Positions 8,963 to 16,076 of a stretch of 29,815 nt of DNA are shown piece by piece. Position numbers and translations under genes: made by a program. Each line of letters begins with the position of its first letter. The stretch's first letter is position 1. Location: positions 1 to 29,815 of the forward strand of contig JAEZJR010000166.1 in the NCBI GenBank assembly GCA_023415725.1, in the 5' to 3' direction. The DNA is from Acidobacteriota bacterium. Lineage in GTDB: Bacteria; Acidobacteriota; Blastocatellia; Pyrinomonadales; Pyrinomonadaceae. The notes beneath the pieces were generated by a model. The model saw only the letters and a list, made by a program, of their open reading frames with translations. It searched no databases and had not been told where the DNA came from.

Positions 8963-9745
8963 TCAACTCCCAACCGACTCGCGCGGGTTATCCGTCGACG
9001 GCATCCCAAGCACAAAGCTGAGGACCGCGATCAGGCACGCGATCAGTGCTATCGCCGACGCTACGACGACCGCGGTGTTTCCGCTCTGCTTTACCCCGAT
9101 CGCCGCGACGGCCCAGGCAATTGCCAACGGGTACAGGTAATTGTTAAGTCGTATTCTAAAGAGCACTCCGAACGCAGCGGCGACGAGGATCAGAACTACC
9201 GACGTGATCACCCAAGCGACTTCGCTCAATTCGACACGCCAATAAACCAACAGGATCGCAAAATTCACCAGCGTGGCGGCGGTCACCCAACCGAAATACA
9301 GCCCGAACGGCGCCTTTACGAACCAGTAATCGCCCATCCCCTCCTTTCGTTTCAGGTAAAGGTTTATGAAGAAAAGCGTCACCGCGAGCAGAAACAACAG
9401 CAATGAACAAATCGCGATCTGGTCGGTGTGCCACATATACAGCCAGCCGCAGTTGAGAGCGCACGAGAGGATGTAAAAGGACCTGATATTCGCAAACCGC
9501 GCTCGATTAGCCGGCAGCAACTGCCAAATGCTGAACGCTATCAGCCCTATGTAGATCAACGTCCAGATGGAGAAAGCGTACCCCGCCGGAGTGACCGGGG
9601 TTGGATACTTATCGGAGATCGCCCCGGTGTCGACGCCGTTCAGTCGCCCGGTTGCTGCAAGGAAATTGAATGCGATAACGCCCAATGTCGCCGCCGCGAC
9701 CAAAACGGCGCGAAACGAATCCACCCGGCTTGTTTGTTCGGTCAT
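8963..9745 (-). CDS. TspO/MBR-related tryptophan-rich membrane protein
   Basis: This 260-residue, strongly hydrophobic protein has about seven membrane segments and repeated Trp-bearing motifs (AGYAFSIWTLIYIGLIAFSIWQ is split across one helix; also GWLYMWHTDQ and FGLYFGWVTAATLVNFAI). These features match the long bacterial relatives of TspO, usually annotated as tryptophan-rich sensory protein, but it is about 100 residues longer than canonical TspO. Tetrapyrrole binding is known for TspO proper and is not established for this variant. It is the first gene of the aroDE-thiF operon; its stop nearly abuts aroDE. No functional link to shikimate metabolism is apparent. The start ATG at 9745 precedes the first membrane helix by a short cytoplasmic leader. 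Confidence 0.7.
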   Translation of the reverse strand: MTEQTSRVDSFRAVLVAAATLGVIAFNFLAATGRLNGVDTGAISDKYPTPVTPAGYAFSIWTLIYIGLIAFSIWQLLPANRARFANIRSFYILSCALNCGWLYMWHTDQIAICSLLLFLLAVTLFFINLYLKRKEGMGDYWFVKAPFGLYFGWVTAATLVNFAILLVYWRVELSEVAWVITSVVLILVAAAFGVLFRIRLNNYLYPLAIAWAVAAIGVKQSGNTAVVVASAIALIACLIAVLSFVLGMPSTDNPRESVGS

Positions 9746-9865
9746 ATTGACTCGATTCTATCAATTATTATTTCGAAATATATTGTGTTTCTCACGATTT
9801 CGTATGACAATTACCTAAAACGTGGAGGTTTCAATCTTTCGCGATCCACCCTTTTTTGTTGATAC

Positions 9866-9883
9866 CAACTAATTTGCCAGTTG
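9866..9883 (+). promoter_or_regulatory. Inverted repeat upstream of the sigma-54 promoter (possible activator site)
   Basis: CAACT and AGTTG arms are separated by eight bases, centred about 20 bases upstream of the -24 element and about 55 upstream of the expected transcription start. Dyads in this position can bind enhancer-binding proteins or integration host factor-like bending proteins. The arms are short, so chance is possible. Confidence 0.25.
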
Positions 9884-9903
9884 TTGCGTCTTAAACATGA
9901 CTT

Positions 9904-9919
9904 TGGCACCGTGCTTGCT
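9904..9919 (+). promoter_or_regulatory. Sigma-54 (RpoN) promoter, -24/-12
   Basis: The site reads TGGCAC-CGTGC-TTGCT. GG at 9905-9906 and GC at 9917-9918 are exactly ten bases apart, as required for RpoN recognition, and all consensus positions match. It faces the small exported peptide gene; the transcription start should fall near 9930, about 56 bases before the ATG. RpoN promoters depend absolutely on an ATP-hydrolysing activator, none of which is encoded in this window. Confidence 0.85.
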
Positions 9920-9985
9920 TTAATTACGAGCGACGCACGTCCCTCTTCCCGGTGGCGTTACTTTTAGGGAGAGGAAATAGTAGTA

Positions 9986-10195
9986 ATGAATATATTGAAG
10001 CAATTTTTGTTTGTCCTTGTGCTCCTCGCGGGCATGTCGGTAGGGGTGTCGGCCCAGAAGGGCGGCGGACAGCGCCCGCCAAAGGAGCCGCGGCCGATCA
10101 AGCCCGAACCTAAGCCCACGCCTAAAGAGTCACCTAAGAAGCCGGGTTACGCTTTTGTGATCGCGCTTCCGGAAAACACCGACCTCGCGGAATAA
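9986..10195 (+). CDS. Small exported Lys/Pro-rich peptide, function unknown
   Basis: The gene encodes 69 residues. A clear signal peptide (residues 1-24, ending SVGVSAQ) leads to a mature peptide of about 45 residues. Its first part is low-complexity and rich in Lys, Pro and Gly (KGGGQRPPKEPRP, then repeated KP/PKP steps), closing with a more hydrophobic segment, GYAFVIALPENTDLAE. No cysteine or enzymatic motif is present. A purine-rich GGGAGAGGA about 9 bases upstream supports the ATG. The gene is monocistronic, with a sigma-54 promoter before it and a strong terminator after it, which indicates a regulated, real gene despite its size. I do not recognise the family. A wall- or polyanion-binding peptide is one guess from its charge. 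Confidence 0.75.
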   Translation: MNILKQFLFVLVLLAGMSVGVSAQKGGGQRPPKEPRPIKPEPKPTPKESPKKPGYAFVIALPENTDLAE

Positions 10196-10217
10196 CGCTC
10201 ATTCAGACGAGAAGTTT

Positions 10218-10250
10218 AGAGAGGCAGCTGCCCAGACTGCCTCTCTTACT
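10218..10250 (+). terminator. Rho-independent terminator of the small peptide gene
   Basis: A perfect 10-bp stem (AGAGAGGCAG at 10218-10227, CTGCCTCTCT at 10237-10246) with a 9-base loop is followed by a T-rich tail. It begins 22 bases after the stop codon and separates the sigma-54-driven gene from the kinase downstream. Confidence 0.85.
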
Positions 10251-10318
10251 TTTGATATGGACGTCAATATCAATTATATATTATATTAGTCGGCTTGTGT
10301 TTAACATTCGTATAAACG

Positions 10319-10349
10319 TTGACAAACACTAACCTTCGCATTGTATCAT
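10319..10349 (+). promoter_or_regulatory. Putative housekeeping promoter of the hybrid kinase
   Basis: TTGACA at 10319-10324 is a perfect -35. TATCAT at 10344-10349 is a five-of-six -10, with a slightly long 19-base spacer. It would start transcription near 10356, leaving a leader of about 125 bases before the ATG. The surrounding sequence is AT-rich, as expected upstream of a promoter. Confidence 0.45.
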
Positions 10350-10480
10350 TACGAATCCTGTTCGACCGATTCGTTCCTTAGACCGAAGCTCCCGATTCCG
10401 CACGTCACAGCTGCTTCGATCACTCCCACGGATCGTTGACCATTTTCCGACCGGTCGGCAAACCGGCAGAAAGCTACACG

Positions 10481-12391
10481 ATGGCTGCGGATACACGCTC
10501 AACTCTCTTTAGATACGGTTTGGCGATAGCGATCTTCGCAGTGATCGTGGGAATCGCTGTTTTACTGATCCAGTTCTCGATCCAGCTCAATATCACGATC
10601 CTCATTGCGGTCGGACTTGCGGCCGCGGCCTGGTACGGCGGACGTGGCCCCGGACTGCTTCTTGTTGGGCTGATCGTAGCTATGGCCGCGGTGACGAACC
10701 GGCCTTCCCAGAACGGTTCGATCGTAACCGCCATCTTTGGGTATATCAGCGTAGCGGCGCTTTTCGTTGCATTGGTCTGGCTCATCAGCGGGCGGAAGAT
10801 CACAGAACAGCGCCTTAAAGCTCATTCGGACTTGCTACGTATCACGCTCGCCAGCATCGGTGACGGCGTAGTCGTAACGAATCCACAGGGCAAGGTGACC
10901 TTCGTCAATGCGACCGCGGCGAAATTGATGTCCTGCGGTGCCAGCGAACCCGTCGGGAAGCCATTGGATGAGGTATTCAAGGTGATCGACGACCTAACGG
11001 GCGAGCCGTTAGGGAACATTTTCGTCCGGATAAAGGACCACCGCGAGACCCTCACGTTTTCGACAAGCATCTCGCTGGACTGCGGCCCTGGCCAGCGAAT
11101 ACCGATCCTGGACAGCGCATCACCGATCCTTGGAGGGGACGGTACGTTTCTTGGGGCAGTGATCGTTTTCCAGGACGACCGTCCGCGCCGTGAAGCCGAA
11201 CGCGAATCTAAGGAATCGGAAGCACGCCGCCAGCTCTCGCAAAAACTGGAAGCCGTCGGCCGGCTGACAGGCGGGATCGCTCACGACTTCAATAATCTGC
11301 TCACGTCCATGATCGGGTACACCGAGCTTGCAATGCACAAGGTGCCTCCCGACAGTAAAGCTCACGAATATCTAGTTAACGTCGAACGCGGTGGAACGAA
11401 GGCGGCGGAACTGACCAAAAAGCTGCTCGCCTTCAGCCGGCAGCAGAGGCTCGATACGAGGCCGATCGATCTCAACGCCTCGATCTCGGAAATACTGAGG
11501 CTGCTCGAAAGAGTGATCGGCGAGAATATAGATGTCACGTTCAGCGCCGCTGACGACCTGCATCCGATCGCAGCCGACCCGACACAAATCGAACAAGTGG
11601 TAATGAACCTCAGCATTAACGCCCGGGACGCCATGCCGGGAGGAGGCAAACTCACCATTGAAACGCGGAACATCGAGTTGGATGCGCATTTCTGCCGTCA
11701 GTACCCCGAATGCGAACCCGGCACCTACGTTCAGATAATGGTCAGCGACACCGGCCACGGGATGGACGCCGCAACACTACACCGTATCTTTGAACCTTTC
11801 TTCACCACTAAGGATGCCGGTGCGGGAACGGGTCTCGGTCTGTCCACCGCGTACGGGATAATTCGCCAGCACGGTGGACAGGTAAGTGCATATAGTGAGC
11901 CCGGCCGCGGCACGACGTTCAAGGTATTCCTCCCGGCGGTTCCGGGAGGAAAGCCCGCAGGTGCAGCCAGAAACGGGGCTCCCCTACTTCAGGGAGGCAA
12001 TGAAACGATATTGCTCGCCGACGACGAAGAAGCGCTCCGCGAGTTATCCAGAGAGGTGCTCGAGTCTCTTGGGTATAACGTCGTGACGGTGTCGGACGGT
12101 GGAGAAGCGGTCCGCGTCTATGACGAAAAGAAGGAAGATGTTGATCTTTTGCTGCTGGACGTAGTTATGCCGTCGTTGGGCGGCGTAGATGCGTACCGGG
12201 CGATAAGGAAGGCCGGAGGCGAACCGCCGGTGATATTCATGACCGGATACAGCTCTGAGATGGTAGGCGAAACGGAAAACATAAGCGGGGTCAATTTTGA
12301 CTTGATCCCTGTCATCCAAAAGCCCTACACCCTTGAAGCACTTGCGAAGATCGTCAGGGAAACGTTGGACTTGATGGAGTCTCGAAAATGA
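10481..12391 (+). CDS. Membrane hybrid sensor histidine kinase (DUF4118-PAS-HisKA-HATPase-REC)
   Basis: This two-component hybrid kinase has 636 residues. Helices within residues 12-105 form a KdpD-like DUF4118 membrane domain (ITILIAVGLAAAAWYGGRGPG). They are followed by a PAS domain (SIGDGVVVTNPQGKVTFVNA), a HisKA domain with phospho-acceptor His268 in GGIAHDFNN, and an HATPase domain with N-box SINARDAMP, DTGHGMD and GTGLGLSTAYGI. A C-terminal receiver domain carries Asp560 in LLLLDVVMP and the conserved Lys in VIQKPYT. No separate response regulator or Hpt protein is adjacent, so it is an orphan and its output is unknown. A TTG further upstream extends the frame by 15 residues; the ATG at 10481 is preferred because the membrane domain follows shortly. 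Confidence 0.9.
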   Translation: MAADTRSTLFRYGLAIAIFAVIVGIAVLLIQFSIQLNITILIAVGLAAAAWYGGRGPGLLLVGLIVAMAAVTNRPSQNGSIVTAIFGYISVAALFVALVWLISGRKITEQRLKAHSDLLRITLASIGDGVVVTNPQGKVTFVNATAAKLMSCGASEPVGKPLDEVFKVIDDLTGEPLGNIFVRIKDHRETLTFSTSISLDCGPGQRIPILDSASPILGGDGTFLGAVIVFQDDRPRREAERESKESEARRQLSQKLEAVGRLTGGIAHDFNNLLTSMIGYTELAMHKVPPDSKAHEYLVNVERGGTKAAELTKKLLAFSRQQRLDTRPIDLNASISEILRLLERVIGENIDVTFSAADDLHPIAADPTQIEQVVMNLSINARDAMPGGGKLTIETRNIELDAHFCRQYPECEPGTYVQIMVSDTGHGMDAATLHRIFEPFFTTKDAGAGTGLGLSTAYGIIRQHGGQVSAYSEPGRGTTFKVFLPAVPGGKPAGAARNGAPLLQGGNETILLADDEEALRELSREVLESLGYNVVTVSDGGEAVRVYDEKKEDVDLLLLDVVMPSLGGVDAYRAIRKAGGEPPVIFMTGYSSEMVGETENISGVNFDLIPVIQKPYTLEALAKIVRETLDLMESRK

Positions 12392-12412
12392 ACTTTCGTA
12401 TTTGCTAAACAG

Positions 12413-12443
12413 AAAGGCCACTTCAAATCTGGAGTGGCCTTTT
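12413..12443 (+). terminator. Terminator after the hybrid kinase, probably bidirectional
   Basis: A perfect 10-bp stem (AAAGGCCACT against AGTGGCCTTT) with a 10-base loop is followed by TTTTG on the plus strand. On the minus strand the tail is TTTCTGTTT. It lies between the convergent kinase and sugar dehydrogenase genes and could serve both. Confidence 0.8.
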
Positions 12444-12477
12444 GCATTGACGGTCTGGGGTGTGTTCCGATGAGCAT

Positions 12478-13803
12478 TCAGTTCGAGGCCTTGCGTGGGG
12501 CGAGCTTCCACAATTCCGCGTTCGACTCGTCAGTTACGACGTAGATCGAACCATCCGGACCCTGCCGAACATCGCGGATCCGTTTCCCTCGATCGGTGAG
12601 CAGGTGCTCCTCCCCTACGACACGTTTGTCTTTGATCGCCAGCCTTACGAGGCGCTGCGAAGCCAAACCGCCGATGAAGATGCTCCCCCGCCAGGCAGGA
12701 AATGCGCTCCCTGTGTAATATTCCATCCCGGAAGGAGCGATAACGGGGTCCCAATAATAAACCGGTTGCTCAAGCCCTGCCCGGGCGGTGATGTTGCCAG
12801 GGATCGGCTCCCCGGAATACTCCTCACCGTAGCTGATTATCGGCCAGCCGTAGTTCTTCCCCTTCTCGATCAGGTTCAGTTCGTCACCGCCTTTTGCACC
12901 GTGCTCGACCGTCCATAGTTGCCCGTGCTCGTCAAAGGTCGAAGACTGAACATTTCGATGCCCGATGTCCCAGTTTTCCGGAAGGGCTCCCGGTTCCTTG
13001 CTAAACGGGTTATCCGGCGGCACGGTACCGTCCGGATTGATGCGGATGACTTTGCCCAGGTGGCTGTTAAGGTGCTGCGCCTGCGGCCGGGTCACCGCTT
13101 TATCAAATCGATCCCCGAGCGTGATATACAATTTACCGTCCGTACCGAAAGCCAGCCGGGAGCCGAAGTGCAGGCCGTTGTTGTAGGTCGGCATCGCGCG
13201 AAAGATAACGCGAACCTGCTCTAGATTTCGCCGATCCGCACTCAGCACACCGCGTGCGACGCTAGTGCCGCTGCCGCCTTCGCGCTGCTCCGAAAAGCTC
13301 CAGTATATTGTGCGGTCGGAGGCGAAACTTGGGCTCAGCGCTACATCGAGCAACCCACCCTGCCCCCGAGCGGTTATCGGCGGGAGGCCGCCCTGGCCGC
13401 TAGCCGCGGAAACGCCACCCTGCCCGACGGGCAGAAGCCCGCCGATCGGCTCGCCGATCTCTCCATTCGCCGAAACGATCCTAAGTCGGCCCGCTTTTTC
13501 AGTGATCAGGAAGGCCCCGTCCGGAAGCGGTTCGACCGCCCACGGCTGCTCTAACCCCTTCGCCACTACGACCACGTCGAACGCCACACCCGAGGTTACC
13601 GAACAGGCCCGAGTCTGCCCCGGAAAGGCAGGCTTTTGCTCAGGAGCGTTAGCAGCTCCCATGTCTATCGGACGGCACTGTTCATTTTGCGCCCCTTCAC
13701 CTGATGGCGTCGGGGAAGGACGTTTGTCCTGAGCACAGGCCCCACTAGTAAGAAACATTACGGATAACAAGATCAACCCTTTTCTGTTTTTCTTCATTGA
13801 CAT
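12478..13803 (-). CDS. Exported PQQ-type aldose sugar dehydrogenase (GSDH family)
   Basis: This soluble periplasmic glucose/sorbosone dehydrogenase-like propeller has about 441 residues. Family hallmarks are LEQPWAVEPLPDGAFLITEKAGRL split over the first blade, GLLDVALSPSF, HFGSRLAFGTDGKLYITLGDR, VIRINPDGTVPPDNPF, GHRNVQ, LWTVEHGAKGGDELNLI and NYGWPIISYGEEYSG. These correspond to the PQQ- and calcium-binding surfaces of YliI-type enzymes, which oxidise aldoses. The signal peptide ends near SGACAQ; it resembles but does not fit a lipobox. An unusual insertion has three GQGG copies at about residues 125-150. ATG codons at 13803 and 13797 both work; a TTG at 13815 is less likely. No PQQ synthesis genes are nearby. 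Confidence 0.88.
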   Translation of the reverse strand: MSMKKNRKGLILLSVMFLTSGACAQDKRPSPTPSGEGAQNEQCRPIDMGAANAPEQKPAFPGQTRACSVTSGVAFDVVVVAKGLEQPWAVEPLPDGAFLITEKAGRLRIVSANGEIGEPIGGLLPVGQGGVSAASGQGGLPPITARGQGGLLDVALSPSFASDRTIYWSFSEQREGGSGTSVARGVLSADRRNLEQVRVIFRAMPTYNNGLHFGSRLAFGTDGKLYITLGDRFDKAVTRPQAQHLNSHLGKVIRINPDGTVPPDNPFSKEPGALPENWDIGHRNVQSSTFDEHGQLWTVEHGAKGGDELNLIEKGKNYGWPIISYGEEYSGEPIPGNITARAGLEQPVYYWDPVIAPSGMEYYTGSAFPAWRGSIFIGGLASQRLVRLAIKDKRVVGEEHLLTDRGKRIRDVRQGPDGSIYVVTDESNAELWKLAPRKASN

Positions 13804-13893
13804 ATTTGCGAGCAATTAAATTACATCAAAGCGAGAACTAGAATCATGTTCCACCGTGCGCCGGAGTGATACCGAAGCGATCTTTACCGGACG

Positions 13894-13933
13894 GATGTAT
13901 ACGAGAATTCGAGGTTATACAAAAGTGTACATC
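13894..13933. repeat. Imperfect inverted repeat in the sugar dehydrogenase upstream region
   Basis: GATGTATAC and GTGTACATC, 22 bases apart, match in eight of nine positions. The element lies about 90 bases upstream of the dehydrogenase start, in an otherwise featureless 230-base gap that also holds the tRNA terminator. It may be a regulator site, but no regulator is encoded nearby. Confidence 0.2.
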
Positions 13934-14002
13934 ACGAGAGCATCTTGTCCGCAAGTTAATCGTTTATCTGATCGGGCAGGCGAATAATTCCGCCGCAGAA
14001 AC

Positions 14003-14034
14003 ATTAAGGGCGTCTCATATGAGACGCCCTTAAT
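14003..14034 (-). terminator. Perfect 32-base palindrome, terminator of tRNA-Val
   Basis: Positions 14003-14034 are fully self-complementary: a stem of up to 16 bp folding at the central ATAT, with GGGCGTCTC/GAGACGCCC at its core. It begins one base after the tRNA CCA end on the minus strand. The tail beyond is T-rich but short, so the strength rests on the hairpin. It probably ends the pilin-tRNA transcript and may help 3' processing. Confidence 0.75.
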
Positions 14035-14035
14035 A

Positions 14036-14110
<75 letters not shown>

Positions 14111-14116
14111 TGGAAA

Positions 14117-14596
14117 CTAGATCGACGGATCGTCCGCCTTCGCTGGGCGGTTTTCCTCGGTTGCTTTTATAGTACCTAAAGACGAGTCAGTGTAAAAGTG
14201 CCGTTTGCCTGTGGCTGTGATTCCTTCGGGCACCTGCGGGTCGGCATTGATCGAATAGGATCCCGGCCTCGAACTCGACGGGTCTTCGATCGTCATTGTG
14301 AATACATAACCATTCACAACTGGACGCTCGCCGCGGTAGGCTTCATCAAGCCCGGCTACTTCTACCAACTGATCGAAATTAGCGAAACGGCCCTTATTCC
14401 GCGAGGCGTATTGTGCTTGGAACATCCGCATCCTATCCAATATTTGCTGTGCGGACGTTTCATTACCCGCCCTAATCATCGCGCCCCAAGCTATACTGCC
14501 GACGCCGATAAGCAGTCCGATGATCGCGATAACGATCATCAACTCGATCAGGTTGAATCCGCGTTGGTCGCGGAGACGATTTCTCAATTTACTCAT
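14117..14596 (-). CDS. Type IV prepilin / pseudopilin
   Basis: This 159-residue pilin-like protein has a 13-residue basic leader (MSKLRNRLRDQRG), cleaved before Phe by a PilD-type peptidase. It carries the class III signature F-N-L-I-E-L-M with Glu at +5, then a hydrophobic helix (VIAIIGLLIGVGSIAWG) that packs into the filament core. The globular part has no cysteine pair, unlike many PilA subunits, and ends in a charged tail (KADDPSI). It could be a major pilin, a minor pilin or a type II secretion pseudopilin; no assembly genes are adjacent. The ATG at 14596 gives a normal leader; GGAGG lies upstream but somewhat far. Upstream in-frame starts would give an atypically long leader. Confidence 0.85.
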   Translation of the reverse strand: MSKLRNRLRDQRGFNLIELMIVIAIIGLLIGVGSIAWGAMIRAGNETSAQQILDRMRMFQAQYASRNKGRFANFDQLVEVAGLDEAYRGERPVVNGYVFTMTIEDPSSSRPGSYSINADPQVPEGITATGKRHFYTDSSLGTIKATEENRPAKADDPSI

Positions 14597-14727
14597 AAAT
14601 GAACGGGGCGAACCTCCGCAAATGTACACGAAATTATATATTAGATGTTTCAAAATCTGTAAGAGTTACAAATCTGATGTACTGGGCCGCCGATCGTTAT
14701 GATGCCGTTAGAGGTCCGAATTGTTGT

Positions 14728-14744
14728 TCAACATGGCATGTTGA
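14728..14744. promoter_or_regulatory. Perfect dyad in the pilin/moxR divergent region (operator-like)
   Basis: TCAACATG-G-CATGTTGA is a perfect 8-1-8 palindrome, about 130 bases from each flanking start codon in a 274-base divergent intergenic region. A CGAATTG direct repeat brackets it (14717 and 14750). The size and symmetry suit a dimeric transcription factor, but no adjacent regulator is identified. Confidence 0.4.
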
Positions 14745-14870
14745 TGCTTCGAATTGCAGATGCGAAGTGGAAACTTGCGGCAAATTTTCCTATTCTGGCT
14801 GCATCCATATCCTGTAAAATTTTGATTTGGAGCATTCCCGAGGAATATCGGTTCCCGCCCGGACCCCTTA

Positions 14871-15872
14871 ATGAGAGATTGGATCACGACAGAGACCGAA
14901 GTGGCCGCGAGGTCCATACAGCGAGTAGAATTCGACGCTGCCGGCAAGATCGCCGACCTTCAGGCGGCGATCGAGAGCGTTATTCGGGGCAAATCGGAAA
15001 CCGTTAAATTGTCCCTGGTTTCCCTTTTCGCGAAGGGCCATTTGCTTATCGAAGACGTACCCGGGATCGGGAAAACCACACTTGCAAGCGCTCTAGCCCG
15101 AGCCCTCGACCTTTCCATCCAACGGATCCAGTTCACTTCGGACCTGCTCCCTTCCGACGTTATCGGGCTTTCGATCTATAACCAACAGATCGGCGATTTC
15201 GAATGGAAGTCGGGCCCGATCTTCGCGAACATCGTGCTTGCGGACGAAATAAACCGCGCGACGCCAAAGACGCAGTCGGCTCTACTTGAGGCAATGGCAG
15301 AGGAACAGGTCACTGTAGATGGGGTTTCGCGACATCTGCCTTCTCCGTTCATGGTGATCGCGACACAAAACCCTTCCGAACATCACGGGACGTATCCGCT
15401 TCCTGAGTCGCAGCTCGACCGCTTCATGCTCCGTCTCCAGATGGGATACCCGAGCGTAGAGGACGAGCGGCAGATCCTCCGCGATCGTGCCGAAGCCAAC
15501 CCGATCGATCGTTTGGAACCAGTCCTATCCCGTTCTGACGTATTAGAACTGCAGGCGCGGGTGACGTCGGTGAAGGTCGATGAAGTTCTAGTCGATTATC
15601 TTCTCCAGATCGTGGATGCGACGAGAAAGTCCGATCATCTGGAATTGGGAGTAAGCCCGCGTGGTGCACTGGCTTTGTTCCGTTCGGCCCAGGCCCTCGC
15701 GATGGTGGAGGGACGCGACTATTGCATCGCCGACGACATCAAGCGTCTCGTAATTCCATGTTTCGCACATCGGATCATATCGAATTCACGCTCTGCTGCC
15801 TTGAGAAATCGCGGCCGCGAAGCCGAAAATATACTCACCGAGGTACTCGAGGGAATCGCAGTCCCTATCTGA
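14871..15872 (+). CDS. MoxR-family AAA+ ATPase
   Basis: This 333-residue AAA+ ATPase has Walker A at about 61-70 (EDVPGIGKTT) and Walker B at 121-126 (IVLADE, followed by INRATPKTQSALLEAM). Sensor 1 is in VIATQNPSEHHGTYPLPESQ and an arginine-rich sensor 2 region, SPRGALALFRSAQALA, follows. MoxR proteins act as chaperone-like machines for envelope or metalloenzyme maturation and almost always sit next to a DUF58 gene, as here. The ATG at 14871 has little Shine-Dalgarno, but the N-terminal length fits the family. A 204-base gap to the DUF58 gene is longer than in most moxR operons. Confidence 0.92.
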   Translation: MRDWITTETEVAARSIQRVEFDAAGKIADLQAAIESVIRGKSETVKLSLVSLFAKGHLLIEDVPGIGKTTLASALARALDLSIQRIQFTSDLLPSDVIGLSIYNQQIGDFEWKSGPIFANIVLADEINRATPKTQSALLEAMAEEQVTVDGVSRHLPSPFMVIATQNPSEHHGTYPLPESQLDRFMLRLQMGYPSVEDERQILRDRAEANPIDRLEPVLSRSDVLELQARVTSVKVDEVLVDYLLQIVDATRKSDHLELGVSPRGALALFRSAQALAMVEGRDYCIADDIKRLVIPCFAHRIISNSRSAALRNRGREAENILTEVLEGIAVPI

Positions 15873-16076
15873 ATCATCCACACCGCCTGTGGAAAATTGG
15901 AGCTTTGACTCCACGGATGACGCCTGCTCATGGAAATCTGACCGCCCCGAACCTGTTCCGGAGCCCTAGAGAGACAATTGGCTGTCAATTACGTCCGCGC
16001 TCATGAAAATAGCTTCGCTGATCGGTCGATTCGTGCTTTCTGCTGCCTTACAAGGCCGGCCTCGTAGTTAACGGGT

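Noticed and set aside
14736..14750. TGGCAT near the moxR upstream region as a sigma-54 promoter
   Set aside because: GG and GC are nine, not ten, bases apart, and the TTGC box is missing.
15873..16076. Possible small gene between moxR and the DUF58 gene
   Set aside because: The only open frames are overlaps from moxR; no start with a ribosome site or recognisable peptide was found.
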